64,000 bases of DNA from Dysgonamonadaceae bacterium (GCA_031254645.1 JAIRUA010000012.1:1-64000), one strand, 5' to 3'. Shown: positions 24,143-33,396, numbered from the stretch's first letter. Notes: generated from the letters alone by a model not told the origin. Translations and numbers: made by a program.

Positions 24143-24200
24143 TTGATTGTAGATTGTAGATTTTAGATTGAATGCAGGTACTTTGCAAATCTAAAATCGT
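24143..24200. repeat. GATTTTAGATT-family hairpin between ntpE and DUF2764
   Basis: GATTTTAGATT (24159-24169) pairs with AATCTAAAATC (24188-24198). The repeat starts right after the ntpE stop codon. A relative fills the ntpB-ntpD junction at 29597-29674. Confidence 0.55.
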
Positions 24201-24220
24201 AAATTTGATTTCGTAAATTT

Positions 24221-25063
24221 ATGAATAATCAATATTATTATTTCGTAACCGGATTACCCGATTTTTCATTCGACAGTCCCAAATTGCCGTTTACCATAGC
24301 GGAGTTTCGAACGGTGTTGAACGAGGCATTGCAGCCAAAAGACAAAGCGCTAGTAAATAGATATTTGCTGCAATACGACAACGAAAATCTTATCGCTTTG
24401 CTCAAAAATGACAAGACAACGTTGAGCAACAAAGGTGTTTTTTCGTCGGAACAACTGAAAGCGGCTGTGGCAGAAGTGCAAGCGGATACGAAATTTTCCA
24501 ATGAAAATGTTCCCGCCTATTTTGCCGACTATATTAATGTGTGGCTTGCAGAAGAAACGGAAAACGAAACAGAAGTTTGGGAAGACCTAATGGCTTCTTT
24601 CTATATGGATTACGGAATGGATTCGCGAAATTCATTCATTGCCAGATGGTTTGAATTCAATTTGAATATCGGCAACATATTGTCGGCAATTTACAGTCGC
24701 AAATACAATATGCCCATTGCCGAAATCATTGTAAGCAACAACGAAACAGCGAAAACCATTCGTGAAAACGTGAATGCCCGCGATTTTGGTTTAGGCTCGG
24801 ATATTGATTATTTTGAAACGCTCGTGCGTCTTTCCGAAGAAACCGATATTTACGAACGTGAACGTAAAATCGACGAATTTCGTTGGAAGTGGCTGACCGA
24901 AAACACTGAATTTAATGTTTTCGGTATCGAATATATTTTCGCTTGGCTGTGTAAATTGCAAATAGCAGAACGTTGGATAAACCTCAATGCCGAAAAAGGC
25001 GAACAAGTATTCCGCGAGCTCATCGCCGATTTGAAAAGTGAAGTAGAAGTGCCGAAGGAATAA
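24221..25063 (+). CDS. DUF2764 protein, probable V-ATPase C-like subunit
   Basis: A 280-residue soluble, acidic, mostly helical protein beginning MNNQYYYFVTGLPDFSFDSP, which resembles the DUF2764 proteins found inside Bacteroidota V-ATPase operons. Position between E and A, helical nature and length are compatible with a replacement for subunit C, the socket between central stalk and membrane ring; this role is inference. The stop codon TAA is part of the following GTGCTAAT half repeat. Confidence 0.75.
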   Translation: MNNQYYYFVTGLPDFSFDSPKLPFTIAEFRTVLNEALQPKDKALVNRYLLQYDNENLIALLKNDKTTLSNKGVFSSEQLKAAVAEVQADTKFSNENVPAYFADYINVWLAEETENETEVWEDLMASFYMDYGMDSRNSFIARWFEFNLNIGNILSAIYSRKYNMPIAEIIVSNNETAKTIRENVNARDFGLGSDIDYFETLVRLSEETDIYERERKIDEFRWKWLTENTEFNVFGIEYIFAWLCKLQIAERWINLNAEKGEQVFRELIADLKSEVEVPKE

Positions 25064-25087
25064 TGTGCTAATAAATAATGTGCTAAT
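25061..25087. repeat. GTGCTAAT-family half repeat, copy 4
   Basis: Only one arm is present (TAATGTGCTAATAAATAATG, then TGCTAAT); its first three bases are the DUF2764 stop codon. There is no loop or second arm, so this is a truncated copy. Confidence 0.7.
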
Positions 25088-25115
25088 GAGCAAAATCACA
25101 ATAAAATTAATTGTA

Positions 25116-25502
25116 ATGGAAAAGTTTAGAAACATCTTAGTGATTATTGGAGGTATAAACTTCTTGCTTTTTGGATTATTCCACATTGCTTTTTGGTTTG
25201 ACCCTGTTATTGATTGGAAAAACGAATTGCCGAAATTAACTGAATTAAATAGTAATATAATGCAATTGCTAAATATCGCAATATCCGTTTTTTTCTTGGC
25301 ATTTGGATTTATGATGCTTTGTTATCGCCGAGAAATTCTAAACTCCACACTAGGTAGGGCTTTGCTGTTTATCTTCGCATTATTTTGGCTTGTCAGATTA
25401 GTTGGAGAGATCGTATTTCCCGGAGGATTTATAATAGCAGGAGTAATTTTTTTTATATCCGTATTGATTTACTCGATACCGGTAATCATTTGGAAAAAAT
25501 AA
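25116..25502 (+). CDS. Small four-helix membrane protein inserted in the V-ATPase operon
   Basis: About 128 residues from MEKFRNILVIIGG; alternative upstream starts at 25086 or 25065 fall in or beside the hairpin repeat and would add non-hydrophobic residues. Four hydrophobic helices span residues about 6-27, 45-68, 80-102 and 108-126. I do not recognise a family. It lies between DUF2764 and ntpA on the same strand and so is probably cotranscribed, but nothing links it to the ATPase. The adjoining half repeat suggests it entered at a repeat-marked junction. Confidence 0.6.
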   Translation: MEKFRNILVIIGGINFLLFGLFHIAFWFDPVIDWKNELPKLTELNSNIMQLLNIAISVFFLAFGFMMLCYRREILNSTLGRALLFIFALFWLVRLVGEIVFPGGFIIAGVIFFISVLIYSIPVIIWKK

Positions 25503-25553
25503 AACTCGGCACATACCATAAAGAATAAAGTCGAAAAATAAAACAAACAACAT

Positions 25554-27305
25554 ATGTCAACAAAAGGAACTGTAAAAGGAATTATATCCAACCTTGTTAC
25601 TGTAGAAGTGGACGGACCCGTTTCGCAAAATGAAATTGCCTATATTAATCTCGATGGTACAAAACTGATGTCGGAAGTAATCAAGGTAGTAGGAAAAAAC
25701 GCTTACGTGCAAGTTTTTGAAAGCACACGCGGGCTTCGTGTAGATACACCTGTTGAATTTGCCGGATATATGCTCGAAGTGGTACTTGCTCCCGGATTGC
25801 TGGAACGAAATCTCGACGGTTTGGAAAACAACCTCGAAACAATGGACGGCGTTTTCCTCAAAAGAGGGGATTACACCAGCCCGATAGATTTTGAAAAACC
25901 ATGGCATTTCAAACCTATCGCGCAAGCAGGTGACAAAGTAACCGCCGCATCGTGGTTGGGCGAAGTTGACGAAAACTTCCAACCGCACAAAATTATGGTA
26001 CCTTTCAAAATGACAGGCGAATACACGGTAAAAAGTATTGTAACGGAAGGTAACTATAATGTAAATCACGTTATTGCAGTGATTACCGATGCCGATGGCA
26101 ACGATATCGATATCACAATGGTGCAACGTTGGCCCGTAAAACTCGCCATTACACAATATAAAGAAAAGCCGCGTCCATACAAACTACTGGAAACAGGCTG
26201 TCGCGTTATCGACACGATGAATCCCATCGTAGAGGGCGGAACAGGTTTTATTCCCGGCGCTTTCGGAACGGGAAAAACCGTACTTCAGCACGGTATTTCC
26301 AAACAAGCAGAAGCCGACATCGTAATTATTGCCGCTTGTGGCGAACGCGCTAATGAAGTTGTGGAGGTTTTTACGGAATTTCCTCAATTAGACGACCCAC
26401 ACACCGGACGAAAACTAATGGAACGTACCATTATTATTGCCAACACATCCAATATGCCTGTGGCAGCGCGCGAAGCGTCGGTTTACACTGCAATGACCAT
26501 CGGCGAATATTATCGCGCAATGGGATTGAAAGTATTGTTGATGGCAGACTCCACATCGCGTTGGGCGCAAGCGTTGCGCGAAATGAGTAACCGTTTGGAA
26601 GAACTTCCGGGTCCTGATGCTTTTCCGATGGATATTTCGTCAATTATTTCAAACTTTTATGGGCGTGCCGGACACGTGATTTTGAACAACGGACAAGAAG
26701 GCTCAATCACATTTATCGGAACAGTTTCGCCTGCCGGCGGAAACCTGAAAGAGCCGGTTACAGAGAACACTAAAAAAGTGGCTCGCTGTTTCTACGCACT
26801 CGAACAAGAACGTGCCGACCGTAAACGCTATCCCGCCATTAATCCTATCGAATCATATTCGAAATACATCGAATATCCCGAATTTAAAAAATATATTTCA
26901 GAACTCATTTCGCCCGATTGGACTGAAAAAGTAAACGAATTGAGAACTCGCTTGCAACGCGGAAAAGAAATTGCCGAACAAATCAATATTTTGGGCGATG
27001 ACGGTGTACCGACCGAATATCACATAGTATTTTGGAAGTCGGAATTTATCGATTTCGTTTTATTGCAGCAAGACTCGTTCGATAAAATCGATTCTAATAC
27101 ATCACTCGAACGTCAAGAATATATTATGGATTTAGTAATAAACGTTTGTCGCGCCGAATGGGAGTTTGATGATTTCAATGACGTTGCCGATTTTTTCAAA
27201 AAACTGATTAACGCTGCTCGTCAAATGAATTTTTCGGAATTTAAGTCGGATAAATTTAATCGATATCAGGAAGAGTTTAGTGAGTTTTTGAGTAGTAAGG
27301 AATAA
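25554..27305 (+). CDS. ntpA: V-type ATPase catalytic subunit A
   Basis: A 583-residue catalytic subunit. The P-loop is GAFGTGKTVLQHG within EGGTGFIPGAFGTGKT; the extended non-homologous region before it (about residues 115-210) is typical of A subunits. Other motifs are ERANEVVEVF (the catalytic Glu region), MADSTSRWAQALREMSNRLE and PGPDAFPMDISSIIS. It hydrolyses or makes ATP in alternation with B in the peripheral head. Length is typical. Confidence 0.95.
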   Translation: MSTKGTVKGIISNLVTVEVDGPVSQNEIAYINLDGTKLMSEVIKVVGKNAYVQVFESTRGLRVDTPVEFAGYMLEVVLAPGLLERNLDGLENNLETMDGVFLKRGDYTSPIDFEKPWHFKPIAQAGDKVTAASWLGEVDENFQPHKIMVPFKMTGEYTVKSIVTEGNYNVNHVIAVITDADGNDIDITMVQRWPVKLAITQYKEKPRPYKLLETGCRVIDTMNPIVEGGTGFIPGAFGTGKTVLQHGISKQAEADIVIIAACGERANEVVEVFTEFPQLDDPHTGRKLMERTIIIANTSNMPVAAREASVYTAMTIGEYYRAMGLKVLLMADSTSRWAQALREMSNRLEELPGPDAFPMDISSIISNFYGRAGHVILNNGQEGSITFIGTVSPAGGNLKEPVTENTKKVARCFYALEQERADRKRYPAINPIESYSKYIEYPEFKKYISELISPDWTEKVNELRTRLQRGKEIAEQINILGDDGVPTEYHIVFWKSEFIDFVLLQQDSFDKIDSNTSLERQEYIMDLVINVCRAEWEFDDFNDVADFFKKLINAARQMNFSEFKSDKFNRYQEEFSEFLSSKE

Positions 27306-27336
27306 AAGCAAACTCACTTTTAATGAATAGATTATA

Positions 27337-28236
27337 ATGAAGACAAGATTTTTATTTTCAGCAATGTTTGTGTTTTTGGTAATTATCTTCACATCTTGTG
27401 AAAAGGATATACCAATAACCGACATCACGTTCCAAAAAGAAGTCTCTGCGATTAAAATGGGAGAAACGCTAACACTAAATACTCGTGTATTTCCTGCCGA
27501 TGCCAACAATCAGAGATTAAAATGGAGTTCAAGCGATATTAGTATTGCAACCGTAAATGAAAATGGTGAAGTAACAGCCTTAAAAAAAGGAACGGTACAA
27601 ATTATTGTTGCTACAAACGATGGTAGACAAATGGCGACTTGCACTTTGATTGTAGTAGACGAGCCGAATATTGTGATGAGTTATAGTGTGGATTCGCCAA
27701 TAAATGTGTATCCACAGCTTTCATTTTCACTAATCAGTACATCGGATATAGAGATGATAGTGATGGATATAGGGGATGGACTTGAAGTCGTTTCTTTAAC
27801 AGATGGATTACTTCGTTTTGGAAATCAATATTACCCATTAGAAGTAATGCCTCCTCGCATCGTGAAAATCTATTGTGAGCACGTTACAGAACTTAGAGCG
27901 CGAGAGAATCATAACTATTGTTATCAAATAACAGATTTAGATATTAGCAATGCTACCAATTTAGAAAAGTTATTTTTGGAAGGTCGTCTTACAAATCTCG
28001 GTGTATCCGGTACTGAAAGATTATCACTTATAGATTTAATAAACAACAGAATCTTTTCAGTCCAAGCATTGAATGATTTAATAGGAACATTGGATTATAA
28101 TAGTTATATCTCAAAAAGAGAAATACTCGTATCCATAAACGGAAAGGAAGATTACGATAATGTTGATTTTAGCACTGCCGAAGACAGAGGATGGTCTGTT
28201 GTTACATACGTAAAGTGGGAAAATAGATGGTGGTAA
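27337..28236 (+). CDS. Lipoprotein with Big_2 Ig-like domain inside the V-ATPase operon
   Basis: A 299-residue lipoprotein (lipobox FTSC, then EKDI). Residues about 25-105 form a bacterial Ig-like Big_2 domain (LTLNTRVFPADANNQRLKWS, then SSDISIATVNENGEVTALKKG). The rest has short leucine-rich-repeat-like strands (ITDLDISNATNLEKLFLEGR, then LTNLGVSGTERLSLIDLINN). Such proteins are surface or envelope exposed. It sits between ntpA (31 nt after its stop) and ntpB (43 nt before its start) in the same direction, out of context for an ATPase. It looks like cargo inserted in the operon. Confidence 0.75.
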   Translation: MKTRFLFSAMFVFLVIIFTSCEKDIPITDITFQKEVSAIKMGETLTLNTRVFPADANNQRLKWSSSDISIATVNENGEVTALKKGTVQIIVATNDGRQMATCTLIVVDEPNIVMSYSVDSPINVYPQLSFSLISTSDIEMIVMDIGDGLEVVSLTDGLLRFGNQYYPLEVMPPRIVKIYCEHVTELRARENHNYCYQITDLDISNATNLEKLFLEGRLTNLGVSGTERLSLIDLINNRIFSVQALNDLIGTLDYNSYISKREILVSINGKEDYDNVDFSTAEDRGWSVVTYVKWENRWW

Positions 28237-28279
28237 TTTGATAATTTTTTATACAAGATTTCAATTAATTAAAGGGATT

Positions 28280-29596
28280 ATGACAAAAGCATTTCAAAAA
28301 ATATACACACAAGTTACGCAAATCACAAAAGCGACTTGTACAATAAAAGCCACTGACGTGGGCAACGAAGAACTGGCAACCGTAAACGGAAAACTGGCAC
28401 AAGTAGTAAAAATTGCAAAAGACGAAGTTACGCTGCAAATTTTCGGCGGAACGGAAGGGATCCCCACTAACGCCGAAGTAATTTTTCTCGGCAAAGCACC
28501 TTCATTAAAAGTGGGCGACCAACTTTCGGGACGATTTTTCAACGCCTTCGGCGAGCCAATTGACGGCGGCTCTGTGCCCGAAGGCGAAGAACGTCAGATT
28601 GGTGGACCGTCGGTAAATCCGATGCGCCGTAAACAACCGTCGGAACTCATCGCCACCGGTATCGCCGGTATCGACTTGAACAATACGCTCGTTTCAGGAC
28701 AAAAAATTCCGTTTTTTGCCGACCCCGACCAACCATTTAATGCTGTAATGGCAACCGTTGCGCTTCGTGCCGAAACCGACAAAATTATTCTCGGCGGAAT
28801 GGGTTTGACGAACGACGATTACTTGTATTTCAAAAAAGTGTTTAGCAACGCAGGCGCGCTTGACCGCATCATCAGTTTTGTGAACACAACGGAAGACCCG
28901 CCTGTTGAACGTTTGCTCGTGCCCGACATGGCACTCACGGCAGCGGAATATTTCGCAGTGGACAAAAACGAGAAAGTACTTGTGTTGCTGACAGATATGA
29001 CCTCGTATGCCGATGCGCTCGCTATCGTTTCGAATCGTATGGATCAGATTCCATCGAAAGATTCGATGCCCGGCTCGTTATATTCGGATTTGGCGAAAAT
29101 TTACGAAAAAGCAGCTCAATTTCCCGACGGTGGCTCAATTACAATTATTGCTGTAACCACACTTTCGGGCGGCGATATTACGCACGCAGTGCCTGACAAT
29201 ACGGGTTATATTACAGAGGGTCAATTGTTTTTGCGTCGTGATAGTTCGGTGGGCAAGGTAATTGTAGACCCATTCCGTTCGCTTTCGCGTTTGAAACAGT
29301 TGGTGCAAGGAAAGAAAACGCGCGAAGACCATCCGCAAGTGATGAACGCCGCCGTTCGTCTCTATTCCGATGCTTCGAACGCGCAAACAAAACTCGAAAA
29401 TGGTTTCGACCTTACCGATTACGACCGTCGTACACTCGATTTCGCAAAAGATTACGCAAGAGATATTTTGGCTATCGACGTGAATCTGAATATTACCGAA
29501 ATGCTTGATTATACTTGGGGATTATTTGCCAAATATTTCAAACCCGAAGAAGTGAGTATTAAGAAGGAAATGGTGGAAAAGTATTGGAAGAATTGA
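28280..29596 (+). CDS. ntpB: V-type ATPase subunit B
   Basis: About 438 residues from MTKAFQKIYTQ; a longer frame from 28238 is rejected because the family starts at this point. It shows the B-subunit pattern: GRFFNAFGEPIDGG, RKQPSELIATGIAGID, no functional P-loop, LLTDMTSYADALAIVSNRMD, then GSLYSDLAKIYEKA. It is the non-catalytic nucleotide-binding partner of A. The stop codon is followed at once by a GATTTTAG-type hairpin. Confidence 0.95.
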   Translation: MTKAFQKIYTQVTQITKATCTIKATDVGNEELATVNGKLAQVVKIAKDEVTLQIFGGTEGIPTNAEVIFLGKAPSLKVGDQLSGRFFNAFGEPIDGGSVPEGEERQIGGPSVNPMRRKQPSELIATGIAGIDLNNTLVSGQKIPFFADPDQPFNAVMATVALRAETDKIILGGMGLTNDDYLYFKKVFSNAGALDRIISFVNTTEDPPVERLLVPDMALTAAEYFAVDKNEKVLVLLTDMTSYADALAIVSNRMDQIPSKDSMPGSLYSDLAKIYEKAAQFPDGGSITIIAVTTLSGGDITHAVPDNTGYITEGQLFLRRDSSVGKVIVDPFRSLSRLKQLVQGKKTREDHPQVMNAAVRLYSDASNAQTKLENGFDLTDYDRRTLDFAKDYARDILAIDVNLNITEMLDYTWGLFAKYFKPEEVSIKKEMVEKYWKN

Positions 29597-29674
29597 TTTA
29601 CGATTTTAGATTTACGATTTTAGATTTGCAGATACGCAGTTTTCAATCGTAAATCTAAAATCTAAAATCGTAAA
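29597..29674. repeat. TTTACGATTTTAG-family hairpin between ntpB and ntpD
   Basis: TTTACGATTTTAGATTT (29597-29613) pairs perfectly with 29658-29674, with a second partial copy inside. It begins directly after the ntpB TGA and ends 9 nt before the ntpD start. Confidence 0.7.
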
Positions 29675-29682
29675 CAACGTAT

Positions 29683-30276
29683 ATGGCTATAAAATTTCAA
29701 TATAACAAAACTTCGCGTCAAGAGGTTGAAAAACAACTCAAAATGCGTATCCGTGCACTGCCCACATTGCAGAGCAAAGAAACCGCGTTGCGTATGGAAG
29801 TAAAAAAAGCCAAAAAGGAGATTGAAGACCTTGACAAGGAATTGGAGGCTCAAATAAAATCATATGAGAAAATGTTGGCACTTTGGACGGAATTTGACCC
29901 TTCACTCGTAACAGTAAAAGACGTACATTTGTCGAAACGGAAAATCGCAGGTGTACCCATTCCGATATTGGACGGCGTGGATTTCGATATCAAACGTTTC
30001 AGTATATTCAGCAGTCCGAAATGGTATCTCGACGGAGTGCGCACATTGGAGGGTTTGGCAGAAATCGGGATTCGTCGCGATTTTAACGAGCTGAAATTGA
30101 AAAGATTGGAGTTTGCACGCAAAAAAACAACGCAAAAAGTGAATCTTTTTGAGAAAGTGCAAATACCCGGCTACAAAGATGCAATTTTGAAAATCAAACG
30201 CTATTTGGAAGACGAAGAAAACCTTTCTAAATCGTCGCAAAAAATAGCTAAAGCGAAAAAAATGGTTAATGATTAA
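29683..30276 (+). CDS. ntpD: V-type ATPase subunit D
   Basis: A 197-residue central rotor subunit. It has the expected two long helices: N-terminal YNKTSRQEVEKQLKMRIRAL, running into an Ala/Lys/Glu-rich coil, and C-terminal LKRLEFARKKTTQKVNLFEK, pairing as an antiparallel coiled coil inside the A/B head. The middle (about residues 80-135) is the globular part. The stop TAA is the first three bases of a GTGCTAAT repeat. Confidence 0.9.
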   Translation: MAIKFQYNKTSRQEVEKQLKMRIRALPTLQSKETALRMEVKKAKKEIEDLDKELEAQIKSYEKMLALWTEFDPSLVTVKDVHLSKRKIAGVPIPILDGVDFDIKRFSIFSSPKWYLDGVRTLEGLAEIGIRRDFNELKLKRLEFARKKTTQKVNLFEKVQIPGYKDAILKIKRYLEDEENLSKSSQKIAKAKKMVND

Positions 30277-30374
30277 TGTGCTAATAAATAATGTGCAAAT
30301 GTGCAAATGCAATTATCAGGATATTATCAGCGCTTCTGAATTAGCACATTATTTATTAGCACATTAGCAAATTA
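30274..30374. repeat. GTGCTAAT-family hairpin repeat, copy 5
   Basis: Left arm about 30274-30309, right arm about 30339-30374, with some substitutions (GTGCAAAT). The loop begins CAATTATCAGGATATTATCA, related to the loops of copies 1, 2, 8 and 9. It supplies the ntpD stop codon and ends 10 nt before the ntpI start. Confidence 0.75.
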
Positions 30375-30383
30375 AAAAGAGTT

Positions 30384-32219
30384 ATGATTGTAAAAATGAC
30401 AAAATACACCTTCTTGGTATATCATAAGCAATACCTCGACTTTCTTGAAAAAATCAAGAACATCGGCGTGTTGCACATTGTAGAAAAACCCGAAGGAATT
30501 TCCGAAAACGATGATTTGCGCCATAAAATGCAAACAGCATCGCGTATCAAAACGATATTGGGAAAATTGAAATACCACCGTCCGAAAGGCGCGGAATTAG
30601 CACCTGCCGACACTAATCGTACCGGATTGGAATTGTTGGCAGACATCGAAAGTCTGTTTATCGAAAAAGAGCGATTGCACCAAAAACTTGTCCAAACGGA
30701 AAAGGAATACGACCGTATGGAAGTATGGGGCAATTTCAATTACGAAGAAATAAAAAAACTTCGTGAAGCGGGTTATATACTCACCTTTTTCACAACTTCT
30801 CTGCGAAAATATGAGAAAGAGTGGGAAGAACTTTACAACGCTTTCGAAATTGACATCAGAGACGGCAATATTTATTTTGTAACGGTCACGCGTCCCAAAG
30901 AAAAAATAGACATTGATGCCGAACGTATTACTTTGTCGAAAAAAACAGCTTCGGAATTAGATATTGATATTGTCCATATCGTTAAACAAATTGATATGCT
31001 GACAGATGAGATAGAGCACAGAGCTGCCGCCGATTACAATACAATGCAAGAAACAGAGTCGCAAGTGCTCACAGCTGTGGCTTTCGACAAAGCAGTATTG
31101 AACACGCATTCGGAAGCGGACGACAAAGTGAAACTGCTCGAAGGTTGGTGTCCCAAAGGCTCGGAAGAAGCATTGAACAACTATTTGCAAAGTTCGGATA
31201 TTTATTTTGATGCAAATGAGCCACAGGAAAGCGAAAATGTGCCTATTAAGTTGAAGAACAACAGCTTTTCTCGTCTTTTTGAACCAATTACACGAATGTA
31301 TTCGTTGCCGAATTATAGAGAATTAGACCCAACGCCGTTGTTTGCGCCGTTCTTTATGCTCTTTTTCGGGCTATGCTTTGGCGATGCCGGATATGGATTG
31401 TTGGTACTGATTGCAGCTACAATTTTGAAAGGTAGACTTGCGCCTGATATGCGCCCGATTTGTACACTGGGGCAATGGTTGGGTGGGACAACAATATTTG
31501 TAGGGTTGCTGCTGACAGGTACATTTTTCGGAATAGAATTAGTAAAAATTCCTGCATTAGCACCTGTAAAAGAATATTTTCTTTCGCAAGATGCATTGAT
31601 GCAATTGGCACTCATTTTGGGAATGTTCCATATTGTGTTTGGAAAAGCGGTAGCCGCCTACAAAACCTATAAACAAAAGGGGTTCAAATATAGTATTTCT
31701 CATTGGGGTTGGGTATTTGCTCTTGCATCTTTGTTGATAATATATGCGCCGGTAGCTCTATCGATGCTTGGCGAGCCTTTAGATGTATCGCTTTCACAAA
31801 CTGTCAAGCACATATTGCACGGTATAGCCGCAGTGAGTGGCGTTGCTATTTTGTTTTATAATTCGCCCGGTAAGAATATCTTCTTAAATGTTGGCTCTTC
31901 GTTCGGGAGTATATATAATTCAGCTATGGGGCTTTTGGGTGATACGCTTTCTTATGTCCGTTTATTTGCCATTGGCTTGGCAGGTGGAATTTTAGGCGGC
32001 GTATTCAATATGTTGGCAATAGATATGACAGCAAGCCTGAATATTGTAGCGCGTATTCCTCTTATGTTAATTATTTTGTTGTTCGGACACGGTATCAATA
32101 TAGGATTGAGTCTTATAGCTTCGTTAGTACACCCTATTCGTTTGGTCTTTGTAGAATATTTCAAAAATTCTGAATATGGTGGTGGTGGCGTTGCTTATAC
32201 ACCTTTCAAAAAAGCATAA
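30384..32219 (+). CDS. ntpI: V-type ATPase subunit I (a-type)
   Basis: A 611-residue membrane subunit that forms the ion half-channels and binds the stator. The N-terminal about 300 residues are a soluble coiled-coil arm (HKQYLDFLEKIKNIGVLHIV at the start). The C-terminal half has seven or eight transmembrane helices (FFMLFFGLCFGDAGYGLLVL, GLLGDTLSYVRLFAIGLAGG). The Arg in LSYVRLFAIGLA is the expected essential stator Arg. It is followed 42 nt later by ntpK. Confidence 0.95.
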   Translation: MIVKMTKYTFLVYHKQYLDFLEKIKNIGVLHIVEKPEGISENDDLRHKMQTASRIKTILGKLKYHRPKGAELAPADTNRTGLELLADIESLFIEKERLHQKLVQTEKEYDRMEVWGNFNYEEIKKLREAGYILTFFTTSLRKYEKEWEELYNAFEIDIRDGNIYFVTVTRPKEKIDIDAERITLSKKTASELDIDIVHIVKQIDMLTDEIEHRAAADYNTMQETESQVLTAVAFDKAVLNTHSEADDKVKLLEGWCPKGSEEALNNYLQSSDIYFDANEPQESENVPIKLKNNSFSRLFEPITRMYSLPNYRELDPTPLFAPFFMLFFGLCFGDAGYGLLVLIAATILKGRLAPDMRPICTLGQWLGGTTIFVGLLLTGTFFGIELVKIPALAPVKEYFLSQDALMQLALILGMFHIVFGKAVAAYKTYKQKGFKYSISHWGWVFALASLLIIYAPVALSMLGEPLDVSLSQTVKHILHGIAAVSGVAILFYNSPGKNIFLNVGSSFGSIYNSAMGLLGDTLSYVRLFAIGLAGGILGGVFNMLAIDMTASLNIVARIPLMLIILLFGHGINIGLSLIASLVHPIRLVFVEYFKNSEYGGGGVAYTPFKKA

Positions 32220-32261
32220 CAAATTTATTAAAAACAAAACATAAACAAAAACGATTTAATT

Positions 32262-32711
32262 ATGGAAATGAACATTTTATTGGCTTATATCGGAATTGCG
32301 CTATTAGCCGGAGGCTCATTTGTTGCGAGTGCTATCGCTGTAACGATTTGTGGACAAACCGTAATCGGGGCAATGAAAAAAAGACCGGAGGCTTTTGGTA
32401 CTTATTTGGTACTTAGCGCCTTGACGACTTCACAAGGTATCTATGGACTTGTAGGTTTCTTTTTGCTTCGGGGTTATTTAGTTCCGGATATAACTTTCGT
32501 ACAAGCGAGCGCTATTTTTGGTGTCGGATTGCTAATGGCTGTTGCCGGGATTTTCGCCAACGTCGGTCAAGCGAAAATTTGTGCAAACGGTATTGAAGCC
32601 ACTGCTTCGGGGCACAATGTAACTGCTAATACACTGATAATGGCGGCATTCCCAGAGACATTTGGAATCTTTTCGCTATTGGTAACACTATTGGTAGCGT
32701 TTGCGCTTTAA
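32262..32711 (+). CDS. ntpK: V-type ATPase subunit K (proteolipid ring)
   Basis: A 149-residue, four-helix proteolipid. The ion-binding Glu is in helix 4 (AAFPETFGIFSLLV). Helix 2 has LTTSQGIYGLVGFF, and helix 3 FANVGQAKICANG. From memory of the Enterococcus hirae NtpK sodium site (Leu, Thr, Gln in helix 2, Gln in helix 3, Glu in helix 4), the Leu, Ser/Thr, Gln, Gln and Glu ligands all appear present, suggesting a Na+-specific ring; this needs an alignment. Last gene of the operon, with a terminator hairpin after it. Confidence 0.9.
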   Translation: MEMNILLAYIGIALLAGGSFVASAIAVTICGQTVIGAMKKRPEAFGTYLVLSALTTSQGIYGLVGFFLLRGYLVPDITFVQASAIFGVGLLMAVAGIFANVGQAKICANGIEATASGHNVTANTLIMAAFPETFGIFSLLVTLLVAFAL

Positions 32712-32729
32712 TAGATAGCTGTTGCAAGA

Positions 32730-32766
32730 ATAAAGCCTTTCTAAGTAAAACTTGGAAAGGCTTTAT
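32730..32766. terminator. Hairpin between convergent ntpK and DUF4375 genes
   Basis: ATAAAGCCTTTC (32730-32741) pairs perfectly with GAAAGGCTTTAT (32755-32766). It is likely a terminator of the V-ATPase operon, perhaps acting both ways since the minus-strand gene ends at 32773. T-runs are weak. Confidence 0.55.
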
Positions 32767-32772
32767 CATTTA

Positions 32773-33276
32773 TCACTTCACAATTTCCGCAAAATCTTCA
32801 ATATTATCATCTACATACGTGGCAATGGTATTGATTTCTTCTTCTTCGATATAAAAGAATTTTTCCTCTAATTCGTCAAACTGCTCGAAATCAACATACA
32901 TAGCATCAAATTCTTCTTCTGTAGTTTCGCGCTCCAATTCGGTGCGATTGGCATCGTAAATCTCTTTCGCTTTGTAAATAATTTTCGAAAGATCTTTTAC
33001 ACCCATTTGTCGCAAGGCTTTTGCAACGGGATTATCGAAAATATATCCGCCGTAGCCGTTCTGTATCAATTGCACAAAACCGCCTTCGTTTATCTCCTCC
33101 GTAAAAAAACGTAGAGCCAACAACGTGTGCTGATAACCATTTAGTTTATCCATATTTTCGGCGCAAATATCGCCGCCGACCACTTCGAGATAAGCATCGG
33201 TAAAGACTTTTAAGAACTCGTCCATACCCTTTTGAGCGGCTTCAATAATTTTGTTTTCGGGAATTTGTATCATCAT
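32773..33276 (-). CDS. DUF4375 (DMP19-like) protein
   Basis: About 167 residues from MMIQIPENKIIEAAQKG; a longer frame from 33357 would begin upstream of the -7 box at 33302-33309 and is rejected. It is an acidic helical protein (GGFVQLIQNGYGGYIFDNPV, FEQFDELEEKFFYIEEEEIN). The stretch NEGGFVQLIQNGYG recalls DUF4375/DMP19 domain proteins, whose role is unclear. It is divergent from the DUF1015 gene. Confidence 0.65.
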   Translation of the reverse strand: MMIQIPENKIIEAAQKGMDEFLKVFTDAYLEVVGGDICAENMDKLNGYQHTLLALRFFTEEINEGGFVQLIQNGYGGYIFDNPVAKALRQMGVKDLSKIIYKAKEIYDANRTELERETTEEEFDAMYVDFEQFDELEEKFFYIEEEEINTIATYVDDNIEDFAEIVK

Positions 33277-33301
33277 TTTTCCGTTTGATTTTTTTATTGT
33301 A

Positions 33302-33309
33302 CAAATATA
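33302..33309 (-). promoter_or_regulatory. -7 box of the DUF4375 gene (TATATTTG)
   Basis: Minus-strand TATATTTG fits TAnnTTTG, 25 nt upstream of the chosen start. It supports the shorter gene model. Confidence 0.5.
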
Positions 33310-33342
33310 AGCACTTTTTCGTTTTGTATTGATTATTATTTG

Positions 33343-33350
33343 TATTTTTG
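33343..33350 (+). promoter_or_regulatory. -7 box of the DUF1015 gene (TATTTTTG)
   Basis: Perfect TAnnTTTG box 46 nt before the start codon. TTTG at 33323-33326 is a possible -33 element, though the 16-nt spacer is short. Confidence 0.5.
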
Positions 33351-33396
33351 TTCGCAATATTAAGAAACAAATATCGCGAAGTAAAATACAATCAAC

